This document shows, one piece after another, positions 8,733 through 16,857 of a stretch of 64,000 nucleotides of DNA (positions are counted from its first letter, which is position 1; the number at the start of each line of letters is the position of its first letter). Origin of the DNA: Gluconacetobacter aggeris (GTDB lineage Bacteria > Pseudomonadota > Alphaproteobacteria > Acetobacterales > Acetobacteraceae); NCBI RefSeq assembly GCF_014174395.1, contig NZ_JABEQD010000010.1:62001-126000 (forward strand), given 5' to 3'. A program made the translations under genes and the position numbers. The notes beneath the pieces were generated by a model. It saw nothing but the letters and a program-made list of their open reading frames with translations. It did not search any database and was not told the origin of the DNA.

Positions 8733-9730
8733 GCCACCACCGAAGTCAATGCGCTGGCGAACGAGAAATCGCAGGCATCCTGCCAACGCGCACCAGCGGG
8801 CAACTGCCCCGTCGCCACCAGAAAATCGCGGATCGCCTGGCAGCGCGGGGCCGTGATCGTGCCGTAGCGGGCACCCGCCGGCCCGAACACCCCCATGGCG
8901 CGGAAACGCTGCCGCGACCACATGATCTGGTCCAGCCCCATCTGCGGATTGGCCGCCCGGATGGCATCGTTGCCCGGCGTGGGGTCGCCGCTCATCCAGT
9001 CCGCCCAGCCGCGCATGCTGGCCTGGAGAAACCGCACAAGATCCTCGCGACGATGCGTCAGCACATCGCGCGTCGTCACCAGCGGATTGCCGTAATCATG
9101 ATAGGTGGCGTCATCGAGCGGAAAGAACCGGCAGGGCACCCCCGCCTTCTGCAACGCATAAGGCTCCGACGTCGCATAGGACTGGATGACCAGCCCGGGA
9201 TCGAGGATGAAGGGCTGGATGTTGAAACTGTAAGGCCGGACCTGGCTCTCATCGAACCCGTAATGATCGCGCAGCCACGGCCAGAACGCGGCACGGATCT
9301 CGGTACTCAGCAGGATCGTATGCCCCTTCAGGTCCGCCAGCCGCGTAATGTCGGGATGGGTCAGCAGCCCCACCAGCGAACTCTGGAAACTGGTCGCGAC
9401 CGCAACCGTCGGCATCCCCCGCGCCGCCGCCATCATCGTCGCGCCGATCGACCCGATGACGACGTCATACCGCCCGGCCACCAGAAGCTGCGTGTTGTTG
9501 CTCTGCGGCGCGCCATGGTCGATCGCCACGTCCAGCCCGACGTCACGATAGAACCCCCGCGCCAGCGCCTGATAGAATCCCGCATGCTCGGCCTGGGCAT
9601 ACCAGTTGGTCAGGAAGCGGAACGGCACGGAGACCGCTCGCGCCGGCCGGCTCCCGGCAACGCCCCCCAGCGCCGCCGCCGCCAGCAAGGCGCGCCGGGA
9701 CAGGGCGCGCGACAGCACGGGCCGGGTCAT
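8729..9730 (-). CDS. ABC transporter substrate-binding protein, NMT1/THI5-like (copy 2)
   Basis: 333 residues; the ATG overlaps the isochorismatase-type gene stop (ATGA). The signal region includes LSRRALLAAAALGG, a twin-arginine-like motif, then a cleavage-like SRPARA. Ligand-binding family motifs are NWYAQAEHAGFYQALARG, NNTQLLVAGRYDVVIG and YSFNIQPFILDPGLVIQSYA, then TSEPYAL. It is a paralogue of the genes on either side of the transporter core. Presumably it gives the importer a different ligand range from copies 1 and 3; the ligand is not identifiable. Confidence 0.87.
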   Translation of the reverse strand: MTRPVLSRALSRRALLAAAALGGVAGSRPARAVSVPFRFLTNWYAQAEHAGFYQALARGFYRDVGLDVAIDHGAPQSNNTQLLVAGRYDVVIGSIGATMMAAARGMPTVAVATSFQSSLVGLLTHPDITRLADLKGHTILLSTEIRAAFWPWLRDHYGFDESQVRPYSFNIQPFILDPGLVIQSYATSEPYALQKAGVPCRFFPLDDATYHDYGNPLVTTRDVLTHRREDLVRFLQASMRGWADWMSGDPTPGNDAIRAANPQMGLDQIMWSRQRFRAMGVFGPAGARYGTITAPRCQAIRDFLVATGQLPAGARWQDACDFSFASALTSVVA

Positions 9731-10497
9731 GCCCCCTCCCCCGCCGCATCCAGCGGAAACGCGTCGGCACGCGCGGTAAAACCGAAACATTGCCGGACAT
9801 TGTAAAGCGTCGCCTCGGCGCAGAAGCCGGGCGATGTCGTCGCTACGCAATCCTCCAGCAGCACGACGTCATATCCCAGCCCGTTGGCGTCCATCAGCGT
9901 GCCCAGCACGCACTGGTCGCTGTTCACCCCGGCGAAAAGCAGCGTGTCCACACGCAGATTCCGCAAAATCGAATCCAGAGGCGTATCCCAGAACCCGCTC
10001 ATCCGATGCTTGGCGATCCGGATATCCTCCTGCGACGGGGCCAGCTCGTCCACCACCTCCGCATTCCAGCTTCCATATTGCAGGACAGCGCCACTCCCCC
10101 CCGGCAGCGTGCCGCCAATCCCGCCCCCTTCGCCGGCGGGATCGTAGACATGCAGCACCGACGGGCTCAGGTTCAGCCGGTCGGGCCGCGTCCCCCAGTT
10201 CACCCACAGGATAGGCACTCCGGCCTGGCGCAGGCGCGGCAGAAAGACCCGCAGGGGCACGATCGGCGCGCGAAGGGGCGCGATATCAACCCCGATGCCG
10301 GCCAGCCAGCCATCGGGGTGGCAGAAATCGTTCTGCATATCGATCACGATCATCGCCGTGCGGGAAAGGTCGATCGTCAGCGCCTGCGGCAGCGCCGGAA
10401 CCGCCACCGGCCGCGCGCCGCGCGCCGGGCGCACCAGGCTGACCGCGTCCTGCGACACCTGCCAGCGATTGGCCGCCGTCGGGCCCAGGCCCTTCAT
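9727..10497 (-). CDS. Isochorismatase-fold cysteine hydrolase, RutB-like (ureidoacrylate/carbamoyl amidase type)
   Basis: 256 residues from the ATG that overlaps the cupin gene stop; a GTG two codons upstream is possible. The catalytic triad is visible: Asp in IDMQNDF (53), Lys in IAKHRMSGF (163) and Cys in GVNSDQCVLGT (196). The segment KHRMSGFWDTPLDSILRN closely follows the RutB pattern as I recall it. RutB hydrolyses ureidoacrylate to aminoacrylate, CO2 and ammonia; related enzymes are biuret and N-carbamoylsarcosine amidohydrolases. No other rut oxygenase genes (rutA, rutF) are visible, so this enzyme probably handles a carbamoylated or ureido intermediate of the operon's own pathway. Confidence 0.83.
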   Translation of the reverse strand: MKGLGPTAANRWQVSQDAVSLVRPARGARPVAVPALPQALTIDLSRTAMIVIDMQNDFCHPDGWLAGIGVDIAPLRAPIVPLRVFLPRLRQAGVPILWVNWGTRPDRLNLSPSVLHVYDPAGEGGGIGGTLPGGSGAVLQYGSWNAEVVDELAPSQEDIRIAKHRMSGFWDTPLDSILRNLRVDTLLFAGVNSDQCVLGTLMDANGLGYDVVLLEDCVATTSPGFCAEATLYNVRQCFGFTARADAFPLDAAGEGA

Positions 10498-10910
10498 GCG
10501 CACAGCACCCGCCGATCCTCGTCATCCAGCACGACCGGCGTGCCGCTGCGGATCAGCGCCCCGAACGCCTCGTCGGGCATCATGACCGTCAGCGTATAGA
10601 GCTTTCCCGCCCCCGTATTCTCCACCACATGCTCGCTGCCGGGCTTGACCAGCAGCGCATCGCCTTTCTTCAGCGTGGTCCGCTCACCATCGCACCAGGC
10701 CACCCCCTCGCCGCTGAGGACGAAGAACAGCTCGTCCGCCGCCTGGTGGGTATTGGGCGGCGTCCTGCCGCCGACGGCAAAGATCTCGACCACGGCGACC
10801 GACGCGCAGTCCCCCGCCTGCCGGTCGGCCAGGATCGCGAAATAATTGCTGTCGGACGGCGAGATGCGAAAGGCTTCGATCTGGTCGATCGATCTCTTGA
10901 AGAACGGCAT
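10494..10910 (-). CDS. Cupin-domain protein
   Basis: 138 residues forming one small beta-barrel cupin. The first motif is NTHQAADELFFVLSGEG, with the metal-binding His/Glu set partly replaced (TH-x3-DE), and the second is LLVKPGSEHVVEN with the conserved His. It sits 4 bases downstream of the CocE-type hydrolase gene and overlaps the isochorismatase-type gene by 4. Such small cupins act as isomerases, dioxygenases or ligand sensors; nothing in the sequence decides which. Being inside a catabolic operon favours an enzymatic or auxiliary role. Confidence 0.8.
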   Translation of the reverse strand: MPFFKRSIDQIEAFRISPSDSNYFAILADRQAGDCASVAVVEIFAVGGRTPPNTHQAADELFFVLSGEGVAWCDGERTTLKKGDALLVKPGSEHVVENTGAGKLYTLTVMMPDEAFGALIRSGTPVVLDDEDRRVLCA

Positions 10911-10914
10911 GGGG

Positions 10915-12558
10915 CTACTCCTGGTCGGATCGGCGCAATGGCGCGTGCAGGCGCGATCCCGCGCGCCGGATGGTCAGGATCAGGACCTGCTGGTCGGCCA
11001 GCGCCGCCATCCATGGCGCAACGCCGGTGCCGGGATTGACGGGAAAGGCGGGAAAACAGGCCGGCGACAGCGACAGCCGCAGCCGTTCGCCCACATCCAG
11101 CGTGCAGCACGTCGCCCGCATCGCCACGTCCCCACGCCCCGGCGCCAGCGTCGCGTACCCCTCGGCCAGCGGATAGGCGGCGCCCGACGGCGTGACGCGC
11201 GACAGCGTGGCCAGCAGGTCGAAGGACAACGCATCGGTCTCGACCTCCACCGTCACCGAAACCGGCCCGGCCAGCAGCGCGGGCCGTTCGAACGGCGCCG
11301 AGGTAAAGGTCAGCACATCCGACCGCGCATCCACCTGCGCCCGGTCCACCGGCCCCGGCGGCTGGCCGAACGCACCGCCGCACGGGCCCGCCGGGCGCCA
11401 GGGGTCCAGCGTCAGGCGCTCGGTCGCGGTCACCGCTTCTGCCTCCACCGCAGCTTCGTCCAGTTCCAGGCCGCCATCGCGCATATCGATCGCCGCCCGG
11501 CCCGTGCCGCTGAGCGGCAGCGCAATCGTATCCTCGGGAAAGGACGGGAAATCACGCCAGACCGCCGCCCCCATGTCGAACAGGCACACGCCCCGATCGG
11601 GACCGGACGGTTGGTCCTTCAGCCAGCGATCGAACCAGGCGACCTGCTGCCGGTCGATATCGGTGACGGCGGCATCGCCGAAATCCAGGGCACCGATCTT
11701 GCGATCCCACGGAAAATGCGCCCATGGCCCCACGACCAGGCGCGACGGCACCGCGCCCTCCAGCGCGCGATAGGCGGCCATCGTCCCGGGCAGATGGCTG
11801 TCATACCAGCCACCGACAAACAGGATCGCCGGCCCCGCCGCGACGATCCGTTCCAGCCGTGCGGCGGGCGAAATCAGCCGCCAATAGGGGTCATCCAGCG
11901 GCGTATCGCGCCAGCGCGCGTAATGGCTGTAACGCGCCAGCAAGTCCTCATGCGCGGGAAAAGCCGGCCGCGCGCCGGAAAAGGACAGCGCGCGGCTGGC
12001 CGCGAACAGGGCGGCCTGCGCGTCATGGTCGCCCGCCAGCCGCGCGGTCTCGGCGGCAAGCTGCGTCGCCCAGCCGACATTCCCCCGCAACCCGAAGGCC
12101 CCGCCTTCATAGGCCCAGTCGTCCGCCAGATCCCAACCGATCATGGCCGGCGCCAGCGCCCGCAGCGCCGGGCACCCCTCGCCCGCCGCCAGAAGCTGGT
12201 TGCTGCCCTGGAACGAGAAGCCGAACATGCCCACCCGCCCATTGCTGCCCGGCAGCCCCGCCGCCCAGGCCACGCTGTCGGCCCCATCCTCGGCCTCATG
12301 CACGAACAGGTCGAACGCGCCCTCGGACGCCCCCCGGCCGCGCACGTCCTGAATCACGACGATATAGCCCTGCGCGGCATACCATTCGGGCGGCGCATAG
12401 CACAGCGAGGTGCCGATCCGCCGTCCATAGGCCTGGCGCATCAGCAGCACGGGAAACGGCCCCGGCGCATCGGGCTGCCAGATATCGGCCACCAGACGGG
12501 TCCCGTCGCGCGTGCGCATCGCCTCCGTGCGCGGCTTCAATACCGAAAAGCCCATCAT
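10915..12558 (-). CDS. CocE/NonD-family (S15) serine hydrolase
   Basis: 547 residues from the ATG that overlaps the permease stop (ATGA). It has an N-terminal alpha/beta-hydrolase domain with nucleophile GFSFQG (Ser115), acid GGWYDSH (Asp253) and base GPWAH (His281). A C-terminal jelly-roll (about 320-547) follows, as in cocaine esterase and X-Pro dipeptidyl-peptidase. The family cleaves esters and amides. VIQDVRGRGASEG (68-80) forms the oxyanion-side loop. Position between transporter and amidase genes suggests it opens or trims the imported compound. The substrate is not identifiable; peptide, ester and lactam are all possible. Confidence 0.87.
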   Translation of the reverse strand: MMGFSVLKPRTEAMRTRDGTRLVADIWQPDAPGPFPVLLMRQAYGRRIGTSLCYAPPEWYAAQGYIVVIQDVRGRGASEGAFDLFVHEAEDGADSVAWAAGLPGSNGRVGMFGFSFQGSNQLLAAGEGCPALRALAPAMIGWDLADDWAYEGGAFGLRGNVGWATQLAAETARLAGDHDAQAALFAASRALSFSGARPAFPAHEDLLARYSHYARWRDTPLDDPYWRLISPAARLERIVAAGPAILFVGGWYDSHLPGTMAAYRALEGAVPSRLVVGPWAHFPWDRKIGALDFGDAAVTDIDRQQVAWFDRWLKDQPSGPDRGVCLFDMGAAVWRDFPSFPEDTIALPLSGTGRAAIDMRDGGLELDEAAVEAEAVTATERLTLDPWRPAGPCGGAFGQPPGPVDRAQVDARSDVLTFTSAPFERPALLAGPVSVTVEVETDALSFDLLATLSRVTPSGAAYPLAEGYATLAPGRGDVAMRATCCTLDVGERLRLSLSPACFPAFPVNPGTGVAPWMAALADQQVLILTIRRAGSRLHAPLRRSDQE

Positions 12559-13331
12559 CCCTGCGCCTGCCAGCGACGCAGGACCAACCGTTGCAGGGCC
12601 GCCGTCGCGCCATACAGGACCAGCCCGGCGACGGTGATCAGTGCGAGTGCCGCGAACATGCGAGGAATATCCATCTGGAAACCGGATTGCAGGATCTCGT
12701 ACGCCAGCCCGGCGCTGCTGCCGCCGGTGCCGGCGACGAATTCCGCCACCACCGCGCCGACCAGGGCCAGCCCGCTGGAAATCCGCAGCCCGGCCATGAA
12801 CATCGGCAGCGCACTGGGAATGCGCAGGCGCAGCAGCATCTGCAACCGCGACGCCTTGTGCATGCGAAAGAACGATTCCAGCCCCGGATCGACGCTGCGC
12901 AATCCCTGAAGCGTGTTGGAGATGATGGGAAAGATCGCAATCAGCGTAGCACAGACCACCAGGGCCGGCATCGTCGCCTTGACCAGGATGATGATCAGCG
13001 GCGCAATCGCCACGATCGGCGTCACCTGCATGATGATCACATACGGCATCAGGCTGGTTTCGATCAGCCGGCTCTGCACCAGCAGAAACGCCGACAGCAC
13101 CCCACCGGCCACCGAAATCGCCAGCGCCGCCATCGTCACCGCCAGCGTGCTGCGCAGCGCATGCAGCAGCGCCGGGCCATTGGCGGCCAGCGACGCACCG
13201 ATATCGGTCGGCGCCGGCATCAGATAGGGCGGAATATGCCACAGGCGGCACGCCGCCTGCCACGCCAGCAGAACCAGCACCCCAACCGCAATGGGCGCGG
13301 CAACGGCAATCGCACGCGGTGATACTGTCAT
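12555..13331 (-). CDS. ABC transporter permease, SsuC/TauC/ThiX type
   Basis: 258 residues with about six hydrophobic segments and the BPD_transp_1 coupling region (GLRSVDPGLESFFRMHKASR, about 155-174, followed by SALPMFMAGLRIS). It would be the inner-membrane channel, as a homodimer, of the NMT1/THI5-type importer. The start overlaps the ATPase gene's stop by 4 bases. It is the only permease in the operon although three binding proteins are encoded. Confidence 0.9.
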   Translation of the reverse strand: MTVSPRAIAVAAPIAVGVLVLLAWQAACRLWHIPPYLMPAPTDIGASLAANGPALLHALRSTLAVTMAALAISVAGGVLSAFLLVQSRLIETSLMPYVIIMQVTPIVAIAPLIIILVKATMPALVVCATLIAIFPIISNTLQGLRSVDPGLESFFRMHKASRLQMLLRLRIPSALPMFMAGLRISSGLALVGAVVAEFVAGTGGSSAGLAYEILQSGFQMDIPRMFAALALITVAGLVLYGATAALQRLVLRRWQAQG

Positions 13332-14125
13332 ATCCCCTCCTCCCCGGCGCGGCGAGGCGAGACCTCGCTCAACAGCGCCGTCAGGTCGCGGCAGATCCGC
13401 GCGAAGGCGTCGCTCATGCGAAAGGCCTCGTCACGCGGCATGCCGGGATCGATGACGTATTCGGCATGAATCCGCCCCGGATCGGCCGCCATGACGATAA
13501 CGCGCGAGGACAGGAACGCAGCCTCATAGAGCGAATGGGTGACGAAAATCGTGGTCAGCCCGTCGCGCGCGCACAGCCGCGCCATATCCTCGTCCAGGCG
13601 GTTGCGGGTGAACTCGTCCAGCGCGCCGAACGGCTCGTCCATCAGCAGCAGGTCCGGCCGCGTCACCAGCGCCCGCGCGATCGAGACACGCATGCGCATC
13701 CCCCCCGAAAGCTGGGCGGGATAGCGTTTCGCCGCATGCTCCAGCCCCACCTGCCGCAGCGCCGGCATGATCCGCGCCTCGGCCTGGGCACGCGGCACGC
13801 CGTCCAGGTCCAGCGGCAGGCGCACATTCGTCGCGACGTTCGACCACGGCATCAGGGTCGGGTCCTGAAAGACGAAGGACAGGCGCCGCCCCTCTCGTCC
13901 GATCGCCGAGAAATCCTCGCCCCACCAGCGGACGGCGCCGCCGCTGGGCTGGTGCAGATTGGCGATCAGCTTCAGCAGCGTGCTCTTGCCGCAACCGGAC
14001 GGCCCGATCAGGCTGACCAGCTCGCCCTGCCCCACGGCCAGGTCCAGCGGCGCCAGCCCGCGCACGCCATTGGGAAAAACCTTTTCCACGGACTGAAGAT
14101 GTATAGTCGGTGCTGGTGCGAGCAT
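13328..14125 (-). CDS. ABC transporter ATP-binding protein, SsuB/TauB/ThiZ type
   Basis: 265 residues. Walker A GPSGCGKST (41-49), Q-loop FQDP (Gln87), signature LSGGM (139-143) and Walker B LLMDEP followed by GALD are complete. The start at 14125 has AGAGGAG nine bases upstream; an in-frame ATG at 14155, overlapping the upstream gene by 4 like the rest of this operon, is an alternative. It powers import through the adjacent permease and is related to ATPases of taurine, sulfonate and nitrate-type transporters. Confidence 0.9.
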   Translation of the reverse strand: MLAPAPTIHLQSVEKVFPNGVRGLAPLDLAVGQGELVSLIGPSGCGKSTLLKLIANLHQPSGGAVRWWGEDFSAIGREGRRLSFVFQDPTLMPWSNVATNVRLPLDLDGVPRAQAEARIMPALRQVGLEHAAKRYPAQLSGGMRMRVSIARALVTRPDLLLMDEPFGALDEFTRNRLDEDMARLCARDGLTTIFVTHSLYEAAFLSSRVIVMAADPGRIHAEYVIDPGMPRDEAFRMSDAFARICRDLTALLSEVSPRRAGEEGI

Positions 14126-14151
14126 GGAAAGCAACTCCTCTCCGGCGCGTT

Positions 14152-15165
14152 TCATGCGGGCAGCGTGGCGGTCAGTTGCCTGACCAGGTCCAGCGTATAG
14201 GCCCCCTTCCAACGGCCGGTATCGGCGATGCCGGCCGTCTGGCAGACCATGGTGCCGATCCGCCCCCATTGATGGTCGTCCATCGCCATCGCCAGCCCGC
14301 CCGCCGGCCCCATGCCATGGACGGCCCGCAACCGCGCCCGCGACCAGGCCAGATGATCGGCGGTGACGTTCGGATTATCGGCACGGATCGCCGCATCCCC
14401 CGGCCGGGCGTCACCATGCAGATAGTCGATCCACCCCTCGGCCGACGCCCGCAGAAAACGCAGCAGCATGTCGGGCCGCTGCTCCAGCAGCCGGCGCGAG
14501 ACCACGACCGCATTCGAATAAGACGGATAACCGGCGTCGTCGAACAGCAGAAAACGGAAGGGAATGCCCTGGCGCTCCGCCGCATAGGGCTCCGAGGAAA
14601 TAAAGGACTGGATCGCCATCGCCGGATCATGGACGAAAGGCTGCATATTGAACGTATAGACGCTCGCCTGCGCATCGCTGTAGCCGAACGTCCGGCGCAG
14701 CCATGGCCAGTAGGTCGCCCGCGCCTCGGTACTGATCAGGATCGGATGCCCCTTCAGCGCCGCCAGGTCCGCAATGTCGGGATGGACCAGAAATCCCGTC
14801 ATGCATTTCTGAAAAGTCGCGCCGATCGTCACCACCGGCAGGCCGTTCAGCACCGCCGTCACCACGGCCTCGGGCTGGGCGATGATCATGTCGCATTGTC
14901 CGCCCAGCAGAAGCTGCATGGCATTGACCTGCGGGCCGCCCGACCGGATGGTCACGGCCAGCCCCTGCCTCTGGTAACACCCCGTGGCGACGGCGCTGTA
15001 GAACCCGCCCAGTTCGGCCTGCGCATACCAGTTGGTGGCCAGCGTCAGCGGCTCGGCGGCCTCAGCGCGGCGCATACCCGCCACGCCCACCGCCGCCATC
15101 CCGGCCAGCAGCGAACGCCGACCGATGAACCCTCCCCCCGGGGAATGCGATACGACAGAAGCCAT
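14152..15165 (-). CDS. ABC transporter substrate-binding protein, NMT1/THI5-like (copy 3)
   Basis: 337 residues from the ATG at 15165, which has GTGGAGC close upstream; in-frame starts at 15189 and 15213 are also possible. FIGRRSLLAGMAAVGVAG is a Tat-like signal. Family motifs are NWYAQAELGGFYSAVATG, GGPQVNAMQLLLGGQCD and YTFNMQPFVHDPAMAIQSF, then SSEPYAAE. It is the first gene of the minus-strand operon and immediately precedes the ATPase. It resembles copies 1 and 2 throughout, which points to gene duplication within the operon. An imperfect palindrome TGACCATATTGGCA lies 18 bases before the start. Confidence 0.87.
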   Translation of the reverse strand: MASVVSHSPGGGFIGRRSLLAGMAAVGVAGMRRAEAAEPLTLATNWYAQAELGGFYSAVATGCYQRQGLAVTIRSGGPQVNAMQLLLGGQCDMIIAQPEAVVTAVLNGLPVVTIGATFQKCMTGFLVHPDIADLAALKGHPILISTEARATYWPWLRRTFGYSDAQASVYTFNMQPFVHDPAMAIQSFISSEPYAAERQGIPFRFLLFDDAGYPSYSNAVVVSRRLLEQRPDMLLRFLRASAEGWIDYLHGDARPGDAAIRADNPNVTADHLAWSRARLRAVHGMGPAGGLAMAMDDHQWGRIGTMVCQTAGIADTGRWKGAYTLDLVRQLTATLPA

Positions 15166-15275
15166 GGACGCTCCACACTCCGTGACCATATTGGCAGCGT
15201 AACGGAAGCGCATGGAATTTTTACAGAGGCATTTTCAGGGCGCGCCGCTGCTTTTTCGGCAGCACTGCGCCCCCC

Positions 15276-15791
15276 TCACTCCTCCTGCATCACATAGATG
15301 CAAACCGCCAGCATGGTGATGAAAAACCGAAACGCCGGCTGCTGGCCGTTCCAGGCCGGGGACTGCCACATCACGAACCACTCGCCGCCGACCACCGAAA
15401 AACCAAAGAACCAGACCAGGAAACCCAGCGCCGTGCCCAGCGGAACAAACCGCTTCGCCCGCGCGAAGGCAGCACCATCGCCCCGAAAGGCCCGCCCCAT
15501 CGCATAGGCGGCCACCGCAAACACCACGCCGGTCGCGGCCTCGCCCGCGATGATCAGCGCATACAGCGCATGCCAGGCCCATTCGGCGGAAATCGCCCGC
15601 CACATCAGCCGATTGCCGGAAAAAGTCGTATCCATGCTCAGAACATGCCGAACGAACAGGAAATTGGACCGATAGTCGGTCACATTATTGAACGCGACCA
15701 GCAGGCCGAAGACGGACAGGGCCGCAACCATGACGAGCTTCGCCGCCCGCGCCGGCCACGCATCTTCACGGGAATCGATCGGACGGGTCAT
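15276..15791 (-). CDS. DUF2165-like small membrane protein
   Basis: 171 residues from the ATG at 15791. Four hydrophobic segments are visible: LVMVAALSVFGLLVAF (about 19-34), HALYALIIAGEAATGVVFAV (about 74-93), a segment near FVPLGTALGFLVWFFGFSVV and the C-terminal FITMLAVCIYVMQ. DYRSNFLFVRHVLSMD and WRAISAEWAWHALY fit the DUF2165 pattern. The function is unknown. It lies 110 bases upstream of the binding-protein operon on the same strand and diverges from the creatininase-family gene. Confidence 0.75.
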   Translation of the reverse strand: MTRPIDSREDAWPARAAKLVMVAALSVFGLLVAFNNVTDYRSNFLFVRHVLSMDTTFSGNRLMWRAISAEWAWHALYALIIAGEAATGVVFAVAAYAMGRAFRGDGAAFARAKRFVPLGTALGFLVWFFGFSVVGGEWFVMWQSPAWNGQQPAFRFFITMLAVCIYVMQEE

Positions 15792-16020
15792 TTTGCTTCC
15801 ATGACGATCAGGGACGGAACCCGCTTTTACCCTGCGGACACGGCAGTCGGGCAAGCGTCGTCGCGCGACAAAAAAGGCAGCGCACGAGGCGCAATTTGAT
15901 GCTTCATGTGCTGCACGCGCTGCCCCATCATAACGGATAAGAAAAGAAACGGTATCGACCCGACCAGGCACGTCCCGCTTTCGTCCGGGGCCCGTCCGGG
16001 GAAATGGAAGGACCATGGGA

Positions 16021-16839
16021 ATGACCGACACCCTGCCCCGCCACCGGTGGGAAGACATGGCTTCGCGCGATTTCCGCACGCTGACGCCGGCAACGGTCGC
16101 CGTATTGCCGGTCGGCGCGATCGAACAGCACGGGCCGCATCTTCCCGTCTGCGTCGATAGCTGCATCAATGCCGGCCTGCTGTCCCTGGCGCTGGAACGC
16201 GCGCCCGCCAACCTGCCCATCACCGCACTACCGATCCAGACGGTCGGCAAGAGCGACGAGCACATCGCCTATCCCGGCACGCTGACCCTGTCGGCCGCCA
16301 CGCTGACCGCGATCCTGCTGGAACTGGGCGCCAGCGTGCACCGCGCCGGCATCCGACGGCTGGTCCTGCTCAACTCGCATGGCGGACAGCCGCAGATCCT
16401 CGAAATCGTCGCGCGCGAACTGCGCCGCACGCACCAGATGTTCGTGGTGACCACAGCCTGGTGGGCCTTCGGCACGCCCGAAGGCATGTTCACGCCTGAG
16501 GAACGCCGCTTCGGCATCCATGGGGGCGATGCCGAAACCTCGATGATGCTGTTCCTGCGCCCCGACCTGGTTCATATGGACCGCGCGGCGCATTTCCGCC
16601 CCTGGTCGCAGGACATGACCGAGCAGTTCCGCTGGCTGGAACCGGAGGGCCGCATCGGCTTCGGCTGGCACGCGCAGGATCTGCATCCCGCCGGTGCGGC
16701 AGGCAATGCCGCCAACGCCACGGCGGAAAAGGGGCGGCTGATCGCGGACAAGCTGGTCACAGGCTTCCTGGAACTGGTCGACGAAGTGTCGCGCTACCCG
16801 CTGGACCGGCTGCGCCCCGCCTCGGCCGATCTCGGCTGA
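16021..16839 (+). CDS. Creatininase-family amidohydrolase
   Basis: 272 residues from the ATG at 16021, chosen because AAGGA is well spaced to it; an ATG six bases earlier is too close. Metal-site residues are PVGAIEQHGPH (Glu35, His37), VCVDS (Asp46), NSHGGQ (His120) and GGDAETS (Glu172), then GNAANATAEKG. The family opens creatinine and also includes formamide-pyrimidine and mycofactocin-processing hydrolases, so the substrate is uncertain. It starts a three-gene operon, 18 bases before the FAD-linked oxidase. With the deaminase-like gene that follows, I infer ring opening of an N-heterocycle. Confidence 0.85.
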   Translation: MTDTLPRHRWEDMASRDFRTLTPATVAVLPVGAIEQHGPHLPVCVDSCINAGLLSLALERAPANLPITALPIQTVGKSDEHIAYPGTLTLSAATLTAILLELGASVHRAGIRRLVLLNSHGGQPQILEIVARELRRTHQMFVVTTAWWAFGTPEGMFTPEERRFGIHGGDAETSMMLFLRPDLVHMDRAAHFRPWSQDMTEQFRWLEPEGRIGFGWHAQDLHPAGAAGNAANATAEKGRLIADKLVTGFLELVDEVSRYPLDRLRPASADLG

Positions 16840-16857
16840 CCGGGCCAGGGATCGATC

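Noticed and set aside
9727-10910. Complete rut (oxidative uracil) operon
   Set aside because: Only a RutB-like amidase and a RutR-like regulator are seen; no rutA-type luciferase-fold oxygenase or flavin reductase is in the window.
10846-12909. 687-codon plus-strand frame
   Set aside because: Antisense to the CocE-type hydrolase and permease; Arg/Pro/His-rich shadow.
7731-15275. Thiamine-precursor uptake and a TPP riboswitch
   Set aside because: NMT1/THI5 binding proteins can suggest HMP uptake, but no thiamine genes are present and I see no TPP-riboswitch motifs in the leader 15166-15275.
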